A DNA stretch of 64,000 nt from Amycolatopsis acidicola (GCF_007713735.2 NZ_VMNW02000004.1:124001-188000), one strand, 5' to 3'. Counted from the first letter of the stretch, positions 52,192 to 60,469 are shown. A program made the numbers and translations. Notes: a model not told the origin generated them from the sequence alone.

Positions 52192-52407
52192 TTATCCGGT
52201 CGAGCCGCGTCCTGGTCGAGTCGGCCGGCGGCAGTCGTGCTTACGGGCGGCGACGAGCCCTGACGCGGCGAGTGCCGCGCTGACCTTCTGGACGTGGCCG
52301 GGGCCGCCGCTGTCGTACACCTTCGTCAGGAACCGCAGGGTGATCCAGGTGACGCGGAAACGGAACCCCCAGGCGCCCGTGACGGTGACGACCACTGTCT
52401 CGATCAT
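52192..52407 (-). CDS. Possible small basic protein
   Basis: A 71-residue candidate starting MIETVVVTVTGAWGFRFRVT, then WITLRFLTKVYDSGGPGHVQ and a basic C-terminus. A GGGGAG word lies about 18 nt upstream. The composition is protein-like but I recognise no family, and the ORF could be fortuitous. It sits between tRNA-Val and the divergent sigma-factor gene. Confidence 0.4.
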   Translation of the reverse strand: MIETVVVTVTGAWGFRFRVTWITLRFLTKVYDSGGPGHVQKVSAALAASGLVAARKHDCRRPTRPGRGSTG

Positions 52408-52587
52408 CGGCACTTTGCTTTCTCCCCAGGCGCCCCGGGTGGGGCGCGGTGATGGTGACGATGTCTGGTACGCGAGTTGTCGGCGGAACCGCACGGGCCA
52501 CCGCGTCCGAAAAAATCACTGGGAAACTTGGGGTTGGCGCGTGCGCTTCGCGACCCGGGCGCACTAGCAGGGATTATCGCTGCGCTC

Positions 52588-53472
52588 ATGGCACAGCAGG
52601 TCCCCAACTCAGCGGAAGGTATCGGGCCGATGATCCGTCACGGAGCATCCGCAGTCGGCGAAAGCCGGCGAGGGGCACTCACGTGGACCGAATCGCCTGG
52701 TAACGCCGCTAAAACCGGGCGGCGGGACGATATCGACGAAGCGGACGACGACCACGACAGAGTGCCCAACGTCGACGCGGACGTGCTGTGGACCGAGATG
52801 GGGCTGGACCGGCGTGACCATGACATCCAGTTGCGGGACACCCTGGAGGCCGAAGGATTCGCCGGGCCGGCCTGGAAAACCTTCGCAGAGGAGCTCGCGG
52901 CCTACGGACTGGCGGTGCTCTACGGGTGGATGCGCAGCGGGTACATCCGGGCCAACTGCGCGCAGCGCGGGATCAGGCTCGAACGCCCCCTGCATTGGAC
53001 CGAGCAGGACTGGGAAGACCTGACCAACACCACTGTCCTCGACGCCATCATCAAGTTCCGCGACCACGCCCTGATCGCCGGGAAATGGGACCCGACCCGC
53101 AACGCGAGCCTGAAGACCTTCTTCATCGGCCGCTGCATCTACTGCTTCGCCAACGCTTACCGGCCATGGCTTACCCACCAAGGCCGCTTCCCCCTGACGG
53201 ACGGGGACAAAATCGTGGAACTGGCCCAGCGAGGCGGGCACAGCCCCGTGACCCCCGAAGCCCGGGTCCTGAGCGACTTCGAGGTTGCCGAGGCACTGCG
53301 GCCACTCGATCCCGTGACCCGGTCCGCGGTACAGCTGCAAGCCCAGGGGTACAGCCACAACGAGATCGCCGAAATCCTTGGCACGACACCGGACTCGGTC
53401 CGCGGCGTGCTCACGAGGCAACGCAAACGCGGACGTTCACGCAAGGAATCCGATGGGAGGGGCCATGGCTGA
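52588..53472 (+). CDS. Sigma-70-like protein
   Basis: A 294-residue protein. The C-terminal 55 residues are a sigma region 4-like helix-turn-helix (LRPLDPVTRSAVQLQAQGYS, HNEIAEILGTTPDSVRGVLT). The middle (FAEELAAYGLAVLYGWMRSG, SLKTFFIGRCIYCFANAYRP) resembles a group of actinomycete sigma-like proteins of uncertain function. An acidic stretch lies near 55-70. The ATG at 52588 follows a GATTAT -10 (52572-52577), so the leader is very short. It overlaps the next sigma gene by 8 bp. Confidence 0.78.
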   Translation: MAQQVPNSAEGIGPMIRHGASAVGESRRGALTWTESPGNAAKTGRRDDIDEADDDHDRVPNVDADVLWTEMGLDRRDHDIQLRDTLEAEGFAGPAWKTFAEELAAYGLAVLYGWMRSGYIRANCAQRGIRLERPLHWTEQDWEDLTNTTVLDAIIKFRDHALIAGKWDPTRNASLKTFFIGRCIYCFANAYRPWLTHQGRFPLTDGDKIVELAQRGGHSPVTPEARVLSDFEVAEALRPLDPVTRSAVQLQAQGYSHNEIAEILGTTPDSVRGVLTRQRKRGRSRKESDGRGHG

Positions 53473-54304
53473 ACACGGCAAGGCGACCGCCGGGACCGAG
53501 CACATGAACAGGATGGTCAACGCCTCCACGTTCGGCACTCGCGGAGCCAGCGAACTGCGCCGGCGCACACCCCGCGAATCGGCCGCCGCATTGGTGGAAC
53601 GGGTCGACGCCGTCGCGCCCGCGATACCCGCCGCTCGTCATACGGCGCCGGAATCCACCGCGCCGCAAACGTTTCCGCGTTGGCCCGTCTTCCGGCTCAC
53701 CAAAGAGGAACTCGATCCACTTGTAGCGGACGCGGCGACCGGGGACCCGGCCGCCGTCGCCCGGCTGATCTCCATGATCACGCCCGTGGCGGTGCGGTAC
53801 TGCCGTGCGCGGCTCGGCGGCCGGGATCTGTCGTACCTGGCTGCCGACGATGTCGCCCAGGAGGTCTGCCTCGCCGTGCTCCACGCGCTGCCGAACTACC
53901 AAGACCGCGGTGGATCCTTTCTGTACCTCGTGCACGCCATCGCGTCGAACAAGGTCGCCGACGCCTACCGGCTTGTCGCGCGAGACCGCGCCGAGCCCGT
54001 CGCCGAACTACCCGACCGGGCACCGGGTTCCGACCACCACGAACCCGAGCGCCACTTTCTCGACGGGGACCTCGGTAACCGACTGTCCGAGCTGCTCGCG
54101 CGACTGCCGCCCCTGCACCAAGAAATCCTGACACTGCGGCTGCTCGTCGGCCTGAGCGCGAACGAGACGGCCGAAGCGCTGAACATCTCCGCCGGCAACG
54201 TCAGGGTCACGCAACACCGCGCGCTGTCGAAACTCCGGAACATGATCACGCGCGATGGCGGCATCATCGATCACCGTCATGCTCGGCGGCGCAACGCGAC
54301 GTGA
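53465..54304 (+). CDS. ECF-type sigma factor (ShbA-like)
   Basis: A 279-residue ECF sigma factor. Region 2 is VRYCRARLGGRDLSYLAADD with DVAQEVCLAVLHALP, and region 4 is LPPLHQEILTLRLLVGLSAN with the recognition helix NISAGNVRVTQHRALSKLR. The N-terminal 100 residues are extra and disordered-looking. It most resembles the ShbA-type sigma that drives the principal sigma gene in Streptomyces. The ATG at 53465 follows GGGAGGG. No anti-sigma gene is adjacent. It ends 24 bp before the convergent racemase-family gene. Confidence 0.88.
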   Translation: MAEHGKATAGTEHMNRMVNASTFGTRGASELRRRTPRESAAALVERVDAVAPAIPAARHTAPESTAPQTFPRWPVFRLTKEELDPLVADAATGDPAAVARLISMITPVAVRYCRARLGGRDLSYLAADDVAQEVCLAVLHALPNYQDRGGSFLYLVHAIASNKVADAYRLVARDRAEPVAELPDRAPGSDHHEPERHFLDGDLGNRLSELLARLPPLHQEILTLRLLVGLSANETAEALNISAGNVRVTQHRALSKLRNMITRDGGIIDHRHARRRNAT

Positions 54305-54328
54305 CCCACGCGGACCGGGACCACAGGG

Positions 54329-55102
54329 TCACGGAGAACTTCGATCCGTCGCCATTGTTCGGGCGCCAACGTTCTTCCCGGCCAGGGCGCGTGGCCAGTG
54401 GGTCCACGTCTTGGCCGGGTCGGGCGGCCGGAAGGGGCCATGTTTGCTGGTGGTCTTTCCGAGGCCTACCAAGCCTTCCGCGGCCGCGACGGCGCAGGCG
54501 ACGCCGTCGAGCACCGGCACCCCGAGCACGTCCTCCAAGCGCCGGTCCAGACCCGCGAAGCCGGCGCAGCCGAGTACGACCGAATCCGCCCCGAGGTCGA
54601 GTAACGCGCGGCCCGTTTCGACGAGTGCGTCGAGGGTGAGTTCGTTGTCCTGGTGGATCCCGAGGACCGGTACCCGCGTGGCGAGGACGCCGGCGCAGCG
54701 CGACCACAGGCCGGCGCCGCGCAGGCTGTCTTCGATACCGGCCGTCGCGGCCGGCGCGGTGGTCGCGACACCGAACCGGTGCGACACCAGGCACGCGAAC
54801 TGCGCCGACGCCTCGGTGATGTCGACCACCGGCACTTCGAGCACCTGCCGCATACCTTCCCGCCCGTGTTCCCCGTACCCGGCCATGACCACCGCGTCGA
54901 ACGGGCCGTCATAGGTGAGCACCGTGTCGAGCACGGCGGCGGCGGTGACGAAGCTTTCGTAGAAGCCCTCGGCGGATTCGGGGCCCCACGCGGGTTCGAT
55001 CGCCACGATCTCGGTTCCCTCGCGCGCGGCGGCCATCGCATTCGCTTCGATCACCCTGGTGATCTCGCGCGAGGTATTGCAGTTGACGACGAGAAAGCGC
55101 AT
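54329..55102 (-). CDS. Aspartate/glutamate/hydantoin racemase-family protein
   Basis: A 257-residue member of the Asp/Glu/hydantoin racemase superfamily, which includes allantoin racemase. The N-terminal LVVNCNTSREITRVIE and the second catalytic cysteine region VVLGCAGF (Cys about 179) are present. The first catalytic cysteine, usually in an ACFGDPG-like motif, reads MAGYGEHG, so Cys is Gly (about 74). A single-Cys active site is seen in arylmalonate decarboxylase. It is 14 bp downstream of the MFS gene on the same strand, forming a two-gene operon. Confidence 0.82.
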   Translation of the reverse strand: MRFLVVNCNTSREITRVIEANAMAAAREGTEIVAIEPAWGPESAEGFYESFVTAAAVLDTVLTYDGPFDAVVMAGYGEHGREGMRQVLEVPVVDITEASAQFACLVSHRFGVATTAPAATAGIEDSLRGAGLWSRCAGVLATRVPVLGIHQDNELTLDALVETGRALLDLGADSVVLGCAGFAGLDRRLEDVLGVPVLDGVACAVAAAEGLVGLGKTTSKHGPFRPPDPAKTWTHWPRALAGKNVGARTMATDRSSP

Positions 55103-55116
55103 TCTCCAGCCCCTTC

Positions 55117-56574
55117 TCACGCGGCGAGCGCCGGAACACGCTCCGGGTTGAGGTCTTCGAGCGAGCGGTTGTGGGTCTCGGGAGCGCAGACCGCCGACAC
55201 GCCCAGCACGACGTACATCGCCGCGAGCATCACGAAGACACCGGCGATGCCGCCCGCGGCGAAGAGGGCGACGGCCAGCAGTGGCATGACAGCACCGGAG
55301 ACGTTCCCGATGCCGTTGACGACCGACGTGCCGAGTGCGCGCACGCGAGTCGGGTAGAGCTCCGGAGACCACGCGGCAAGGGTGGTGTTGAGCAGGAGCG
55401 CGAAGAACTGGAACACGGCGCCGAGAATCAGGATCAGCGCGACGCCGTGGGCAAACAGCGCGAACGCGACGGCGGCGGCGCAGCCGAGGACGGCGGCCGG
55501 GAGAACGACGGTCTTGCGTGGGGCCCGTCCGGCGAGGAACGCGGAAGCGCAGGCGCCGAGCAGGCTGCCGACGTTCATGACCATCGTGTACGCCAGGCTG
55601 CTGGTGACGCTGTAGCCCTGCGCGACGAGGATCGACGGCATCAGCACGAGCAGGGTGACCTGTGCGCCGAAGGACATCCAGGACGCGAGGCCGATGGCCG
55701 TGGTGCGGCGCAGCGAGGCCGGGGTGGCCAGTTCGCGCAGAGGGACACGTTCCCCCGCGGTAGCCGGAATGTCCTTTGTGGACAGATAAGGCGTGGACCC
55801 GGCCGGGCGGCGGCGAAGGCTGCCAGACGCCAGGACAGTGAGGGCGGCGTTCGCTTCGTCGACGCGGCCTTGCGCGAGCAGGAACCGCGGCGATTCCGGG
55901 AGATAGCGGCGGAAGACCACGACGAGCAGCGCGGGCAGTGCCAGCAGGACGAACAGCCAGCGCCAGCTCAGCGAAGGTCCGCCGAGCACGTCACCGAGCG
56001 GCCCGAGCACCAGAAGGAACAGGCCGAAGGCGACGAAGTTCCCGACGCCACCGGATCCGATGTTGAGCGAAGCGGCCACCCTGCCGCGGAAACGGGTGGC
56101 GACCATTTCCGAGAGCAGGGCGAGCCCCACGGTGAACTCCCCGCCCAGCCCGACTCCGACGATGAACCGGCTCAGGTGCAGGATTTCCGGGTTGGGCGCC
56201 ACCGCGCTCAGGATCCCGCCGAGGGTGTAGAGCAGCAGGTTCAGGCTCAGCGCGAAGCGGCGGCCCCTGCGGTCGGCGAGGTAGCCGGTGGTCAGGCGCC
56301 CGACGAGGCCGCCGATCGTGGTCACGGTGTTGAGCAGGGCCAGCGCGCCGGTGTCCATCCCGAAACTGGCCTTGAGTCCTTCCCCGATGGCGCCGGTGGC
56401 GTCCTGTTCGAGCGCGTCGAAGAACATGCCCGCGAGCACCAGCGCCACCACGCCCGCGTGGGCCTTGGTGAAGCCGATGCGGTCGAGCGCGGCGGCGAGC
56501 CCGCTGCCGCTGGTGTCCACTTCGGACGGTGGTGCGCCGGTGACTGTCTCATTCGCTGGCTGGGTGTGGTCCAT
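55117..56574 (-). CDS. MFS transporter (sugar/metabolite:H+ symporter type)
   Basis: A 485-residue MFS carrier with about 12 membrane helices. Family motifs are GRLTTGYLADRRGRR (loop 2-3), GVGLGGEFTVGLALLSEMV, and the late PELYPTRVRALGTSVVNGIG. It is a close paralogue of the MFS carrier at 60547 (shared LAGMFFD.LEQ, GGLVGRL, NIGSGGVGNF). It is transcribed with the racemase-family gene and is divergent from a GntR gene across a TTGGTATACCAA palindrome. The substrate is probably a ureide or hydantoin, by context. Confidence 0.9.
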   Translation of the reverse strand: MDHTQPANETVTGAPPSEVDTSGSGLAAALDRIGFTKAHAGVVALVLAGMFFDALEQDATGAIGEGLKASFGMDTGALALLNTVTTIGGLVGRLTTGYLADRRGRRFALSLNLLLYTLGGILSAVAPNPEILHLSRFIVGVGLGGEFTVGLALLSEMVATRFRGRVAASLNIGSGGVGNFVAFGLFLLVLGPLGDVLGGPSLSWRWLFVLLALPALLVVVFRRYLPESPRFLLAQGRVDEANAALTVLASGSLRRRPAGSTPYLSTKDIPATAGERVPLRELATPASLRRTTAIGLASWMSFGAQVTLLVLMPSILVAQGYSVTSSLAYTMVMNVGSLLGACASAFLAGRAPRKTVVLPAAVLGCAAAVAFALFAHGVALILILGAVFQFFALLLNTTLAAWSPELYPTRVRALGTSVVNGIGNVSGAVMPLLAVALFAAGGIAGVFVMLAAMYVVLGVSAVCAPETHNRSLEDLNPERVPALAA

Positions 56575-56602
56575 GCCTGACCTCCGGGAAACGGCGAGGC
56601 AT

Positions 56603-56614
56603 TTGGTATACCAA
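56603..56614. promoter_or_regulatory. GntR-type operator
   Basis: TTGGTATACCAA is a perfect 12-bp palindrome with the GTATAC core typical of FadR-subfamily GntR operators. It lies 29 bp upstream of the MFS start, in the divergent gap with a GntR gene. A direct repeat CTGGGGTATC (56750-56759 and 56768-56777) lies nearer the GntR gene. Confidence 0.7.
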
Positions 56615-56786
56615 TCGGCCTGTTTTGATCGCCAGCGTTAGTCGTTAACACGACGTAAGCGAGTCGGGCACTGCGTTCCGGTGAGGTAAATTCCCAGGTA
56701 TATGGCGGTTCCGCGGGGTCGGGTGCGGATGCCCGAGATCTCGGCCGCGCTGGGGTATCGATCCGCTCTGGGGTATCTTGTATGCC

Positions 56787-57488
56787 ATGACAGCTTCTGG
56801 GGTGCCCGAGAGCGACGATCGGCCGCGGGCGCGCAAGGTGTACGAGTACCTGCGCGACGGGATCATCGAAGGGGAGCTCCCGCCGGGGAGCCGGTTGCTG
56901 GAGCGGGAACTGTCCGAGCGGCTGGGGGTTTCGCGCATCCCGATCCGGGAGGCGTTGCCCCAGCTCGAAGCCGAGGGCCTGATCACCACGCTGCCCCGGC
57001 GCGGGGCCGTGGTCACCCAGCTGACCCTGCGCGACATCGGCGAGCTGTTCGACGTGCGGACGAGTCTGGACGTGCTGGCCGCGCGCCTGGCGAGCCGGCA
57101 GCCGCGAGAACGGGCCGTCGCCGCGCTGGGGCCGGCGCTCGCCCGCGCCGAGCTCGCGACCACCAGCGGGTCGGGCAGCGAGATCGCCGCCGCGAACTCG
57201 GCCTTCCACGAAATGATCGTGCGGTTGTCGGCGAGCAGGCTGCTCCAGTCGATGATGGCGCCGATCAGCGCCAGGGTGCGGTGGTTGTTCCGGCTGACCG
57301 CGGACCGGGATCCCGACGTGCTGTGCAGCGAGCACCACGAGCTGTACGACGCGATCTGCGACGGCGACACCGACCTCGCCGCCTCACTGGCTTTCACCCA
57401 CGTCGAACGTGGGCGCCGCCCCTCATTGGCCTCGCTGGCCGGGGTTCTGCCCGCCGGCGCCGAACCCACACCGGAGGACCTCGTATGA
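56787..57488 (+). CDS. FadR-subfamily GntR regulator 1
   Basis: A 233-residue GntR regulator. The winged helix (YEYLRDGIIEGELPPGSRL, ERLGVSRIPIREALPQLEAE) is followed by an FCD ligand domain with metal-type residues in NSAFHEMIVRL and SEHHELYDAI. A TATCTT -10 at 56774-56779 places transcription start near the ATG at 56787 (leaderless). It overlaps the next gene by 4 bp, so regulator and NMT1-like protein are translated together. It likely controls the divergent MFS/racemase operon as well. Confidence 0.9.
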   Translation: MTASGVPESDDRPRARKVYEYLRDGIIEGELPPGSRLLERELSERLGVSRIPIREALPQLEAEGLITTLPRRGAVVTQLTLRDIGELFDVRTSLDVLAARLASRQPRERAVAALGPALARAELATTSGSGSEIAAANSAFHEMIVRLSASRLLQSMMAPISARVRWLFRLTADRDPDVLCSEHHELYDAICDGDTDLAASLAFTHVERGRRPSLASLAGVLPAGAEPTPEDLV

Positions 57489-58423
57489 CCGGCCCGCTGC
57501 GGCAGCTCGCCGTGACCGCCACCTCGCACTGGCCCAACTACCTGCCCGAGTACGTCGCGGCCGAACACGGTTATTTCGCCGACGAGGGACTGGATTTCCG
57601 GCGCTGGGCGCCCGAACCCTGGACCGTCGTGCTCGACGACCTCGACGCGGGCCGCGCGCAGATCGCGCTCGGCGGGATCTGGGTGCCGGCGATGTACCAC
57701 GGGCGTGGCCGCGAGTACCGGGCGTTCGCGGCGCTGAATGCCCGTAACCCCAAGGCTTTCGTGACCCGGGAGCCGGTTGCGGACTTCGGCGTGGCCGACC
57801 TCGCCGGGAAGACTGTCCTCGCGCCAGGCGCCGGCAGCGCGGCGTACTACATCCACACCGCCGGCCTGGTGCGTCGCGCCGGCGCCGATCCCGCGGACGT
57901 CCGGTTCATCCGGGACCTCTCCGGCGGCACGCTCACCGAACTCTTCCTCGGCGGCCTTGGCGACGTGCTCATCACCGATGTCGTGAACGCCACCGTGCTG
58001 CAGCACGCGGGTCACGGGCATATCGCCTTGCGCGTCGACTCGCTCGGGTTGATGCCGAACAGCGTGTACTACACCGGGCCCGGTCACCTCGACCACGAGG
58101 ACCGGCTGCCGTGGGCGTTCTCCCGCGCCCTCGCGCGGGCTTCCCAGTGGCTGGCCGCGAATCCCGCGCGGGAGCTGAAAGCCTTGCTGCGGCGGGAATG
58201 GCCCGGGCTCGACACCGGGCTGCTCGTCGACGTCGTGGACGACCTGCGTGGCACCGGGTTGTGGGCCGACATCCGGATCGACCGCGGCTCCTACGACGAA
58301 TGGCAGGACATGCTCGCCGAGGAACACCTCATCGACGCCCCCGTCCCGTTCGACGTCCTCGTCGACCCCCGCCCGGCCGAGGCCGCCGTCGCCGCGCTGG
58401 CCGGGAGCACGACGTGGTCCTGA
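57485..58423 (+). CDS. NMT1/THI5-like (ABC substrate-binding fold) protein without signal peptide
   Basis: A 312-residue protein with the periplasmic-binding fold of the NMT1/THI5/SsuA group: YLPEYVAAEHGYFADEGLDF, DLDAGRAQIALGGIWVPAMY and DLAGKTVLAPGAGSAAYYIH. The N-terminus (MTGPLRQLAVTATSHWPN) has no hydrophobic signal or lipobox, so it appears cytoplasmic. No permease or ATPase gene is nearby. It might be an enzyme or ligand sensor rather than a transporter component. Translationally coupled to GntR 1 and overlapping the next gene by 10 bp. Confidence 0.78.
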   Translation: MTGPLRQLAVTATSHWPNYLPEYVAAEHGYFADEGLDFRRWAPEPWTVVLDDLDAGRAQIALGGIWVPAMYHGRGREYRAFAALNARNPKAFVTREPVADFGVADLAGKTVLAPGAGSAAYYIHTAGLVRRAGADPADVRFIRDLSGGTLTELFLGGLGDVLITDVVNATVLQHAGHGHIALRVDSLGLMPNSVYYTGPGHLDHEDRLPWAFSRALARASQWLAANPARELKALLRREWPGLDTGLLVDVVDDLRGTGLWADIRIDRGSYDEWQDMLAEEHLIDAPVPFDVLVDPRPAEAAVAALAGSTTWS

Positions 58424-59424
58424 TCCTGACCAACGCCGACATCACCGCCGCGCTGTCGACGATCTCGCCGGACGCGGTGATCGACGCCGTCGAGGCGGCG
58501 CACGCCGATCTCGCCGCGGGCCTCGCGGCCCAGCCAGCCAGGGTCCCTGCCGCCGTGCCCGGTTCCACCGCGGTGCTGGTCCCGATGACCGCCGCTCTCG
58601 CGCACACCGCCGGGGTGAAACTGCTCGCGGACGTCCCCGCGAACGCCTCGGCCGGCCGGCCCGTGCAGCAGTCGAGCATCGTCCTCGTCGACCCGGCCAC
58701 CGGCACGTGCGAGGCGTTCCTCGACGGCGCAGCCATCACCCGGCGGCGGACGGCCGCCACCTCCGCCGTCGCGACCCGCTACCTCGCCAGGGCCGACAGC
58801 CGTGTCCTCGGGCTCGTCGGCGCGGGGGCCCAGGCGCGCGCCCATCTCGACGCGATCCGCCGGGTGCGTCCGATCGACCAGGTCGTCGTCTGGAGCCGCC
58901 GGCAGGCCACGGCTGCCCGCTTCGCCGAGGAAATGGCCGAGCCCGGACTGCGCATCGACGTCGCCGAAACACCCCAGGACGCGGTCCGTCCGGCGGACAT
59001 CGTCTGCACGCTGACCCCGTCGCGCACTCCGATCGTGTGTGGCGCCTGGTTTCCCGACGGACTGCACGTCAACGCGGTCGGCGCGCCACCACGGCCCGAT
59101 CATCGGGAGATCGACACCGACGCCGTGACGCGGTCGCGCCTGGTGCTGGACAGCCTGCACACCGCGACGCACGAGTCCGGCGCCATCATGATCCCGCTCG
59201 CCGCCGGTGCTCTCCGCGCCGAGGACCTGACCACCGAACTCGGGGATGTGGTGCGGGGCGCCAAAACCGGCCGCGCCACCGCCACCGGGATCACGCTCTT
59301 CAACTCCGTCGGCCTGCCGATCCAGGACATGGCCACCGCGCGCCTCGTCCTCGACACCACGCGGGCCCACGGGCTGGGCACACCGGTCGACCTCTCCGCG
59401 CGGCAACCGGTGCGTACCGGCTGA
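58414..59424 (+). CDS. Ornithine cyclodeaminase/mu-crystallin-family protein
   Basis: A 336-residue NAD(P)-dependent enzyme of the ornithine cyclodeaminase/mu-crystallin family (imine reductase or cyclodeaminase chemistry). It has the substrate Lys in GVKLLADVPANA, the nucleotide motif LGLVGAGAQARAHLDAI and the FDGAAITRRRTAATSA-type region, here LDGAAITRRRTAATSA. The GTG at 58414 follows GGGAG and overlaps the previous gene by 10 bp. The substrate is unknown; the operon suggests a small amino or ureido acid. Confidence 0.85.
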   Translation: MVLILTNADITAALSTISPDAVIDAVEAAHADLAAGLAAQPARVPAAVPGSTAVLVPMTAALAHTAGVKLLADVPANASAGRPVQQSSIVLVDPATGTCEAFLDGAAITRRRTAATSAVATRYLARADSRVLGLVGAGAQARAHLDAIRRVRPIDQVVVWSRRQATAARFAEEMAEPGLRIDVAETPQDAVRPADIVCTLTPSRTPIVCGAWFPDGLHVNAVGAPPRPDHREIDTDAVTRSRLVLDSLHTATHESGAIMIPLAAGALRAEDLTTELGDVVRGAKTGRATATGITLFNSVGLPIQDMATARLVLDTTRAHGLGTPVDLSARQPVRTG

Positions 59425-59454
59425 TCCGGCACCGGCGGCCATATGCTGGGGGGT

Positions 59455-60093
59455 GTGGTCGCCAAATCGCTCTCGGTGCTGACAGCGCTGCGTGCCGAAA
59501 TCATCGAGGGCACGATTCCCGCGGGTACCCGGCTGAAGGAAGAGGCGATCGCGGCGCGGTTCGGCGTCTCGCGCGTCCCGATCCGGGAAGCGTTGCTGCA
59601 GCTGGAAAGCGAAGGCTTCATCCAGACCGAGAAGTACAAGGGCGCCACCGTTTCGACGCGCTCCCAGCGGGAGGTCGTCGAGCTGATGCAGGTGCGGCGG
59701 GGCCTCGAGGTGCTCGCCGCGACCCTCGCCGCCGAGGCGCGCGGCGGCGAGCGGGCCGACGACCTCCGGGCGATCGTCGAGCAGGGCCGCCGGGCGGGCG
59801 ATGCCGGGGCCGTCGAGGAGCTGCCCCCGCTGATCCTGGAGTTCCACCAGGTCGTCGCGCGGGCGTCGGGCAACACCGAACTGATCCGCATGCTCGACGG
59901 CCTGCTCCGCCGGATCGCCTGGGGTTTCGAACTCGAGCTCGAGGACCGCATCGACACGTCCTGGGCCGATCACGCGGCGATCGCGACGGCCATCCTCGGC
60001 GGCTCACCGGTACAGGCCGGGTATCTGATGGACGAGCACATCCGCAAGGACGAGCGGATCTACCGTCGCCACGCCGCCCCCTCCGGCACGTAG
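59455..60093 (+). CDS. FadR-subfamily GntR regulator 2
   Basis: A 212-residue GntR regulator with a winged helix (LRAEIIEGTIPAGTRLKEEA, RFGVSRVPIREALLQLESEG) and an FCD domain (LILEFHQVVARASGNTELI, ADHAAIATAI). A TATGCT -10 at 59442-59447 points to a leaderless start at the GTG at 59455; an ATG at 59443 would lie in the -10. It precedes the MFS-allB-alc genes, which carry two GTATAC-core sites, and is the likely regulator. A 21-bp-period repeat array begins 36 bp after its stop. Confidence 0.9.
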   Translation: MVAKSLSVLTALRAEIIEGTIPAGTRLKEEAIAARFGVSRVPIREALLQLESEGFIQTEKYKGATVSTRSQREVVELMQVRRGLEVLAATLAAEARGGERADDLRAIVEQGRRAGDAGAVEELPPLILEFHQVVARASGNTELIRMLDGLLRRIAWGFELELEDRIDTSWADHAAIATAILGGSPVQAGYLMDEHIRKDERIYRRHAAPSGT

Positions 60094-60128
60094 GGCTCCG
60101 TGATGTCGGTGTGCACGAAGGCTTGATG

Positions 60129-60364
60129 TTGTTTGCCCGCCAGGGCGCCGAGTTGGCCCCTGGCGTCGCCGAGTTGGCCCGGGGCGTCGCCGAGTTGGCC
60201 AACGGTGTCGCCGAGTTGGCCAACGGTGTCGCCGAGTTGGCCAACGGTGTCGCCGAGTTGGCCAACCGCTGCCGCCGTGGGCAAACTCAGCGACCGGACC
60301 AGCAAAATCAGTGACGCAGCGGGCAAACTCGCCGACCGCGCGGGCAAACACGGCAACGTGAACC
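60129..60364. repeat. Intergenic 21-bp-period repeat array C (7 reverse + 4 forward units)
   Basis: Reverse units with core GAGTTGGCC start at 60150, 60171, 60192, 60213, 60234 and 60255, preceded by a variant at 60129, all 21 bp apart. Forward units with core GCAAACTCGCC start at 60281, 60302 (GCAAAA), 60323 and 60344, again 21 bp apart. The two sets are complementary (GTTGGCC/GTTTGCC against GGCAAAC), so a long hairpin can form. Three central units are identical. The repeat reads as ELANGVA in one frame but I see no start site or gene. The 453-bp gap 60094-60546 holds only this array and the promoter of the next gene. Confidence 0.9.
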
Positions 60365-60387
60365 GGACAGGGCCACGAGACCTAGCT

Positions 60388-60469
60388 CGTATACAAAAGA
60401 TCGCATTCGCGCCGTAGTTCACGTGAGAGAAACGACGTGACACGCCGGGGCAACAATTCTTGTATACAA
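60388..60469. promoter_or_regulatory. Two GntR-type operator sites upstream of the MFS-allB-alc genes
   Basis: A GTATAC core in TCGTATACAAAA (about 60388-60399) and a perfect palindrome TTGTATACAA (60460-60469) have centres 73 bp apart, about seven helical turns. Both match FadR-subfamily GntR sites and the spacing permits DNA looping. The downstream gene starts at 60547. Confidence 0.65.

Noticed and set aside
52081..54304. An integrated element using tRNA-Val as attachment site
   Set aside because: I found no integrase gene and no duplicated 3' tRNA segment in the window. The sigma genes are of actinobacterial chromosomal type.
60129..60364. A heptad-repeat protein (ELANGVA repeats) encoded by array C
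   Set aside because: A 21-bp period keeps several frames open by default, there is no ribosome site, and the same unit lies in other frames and orientations in arrays A and B.
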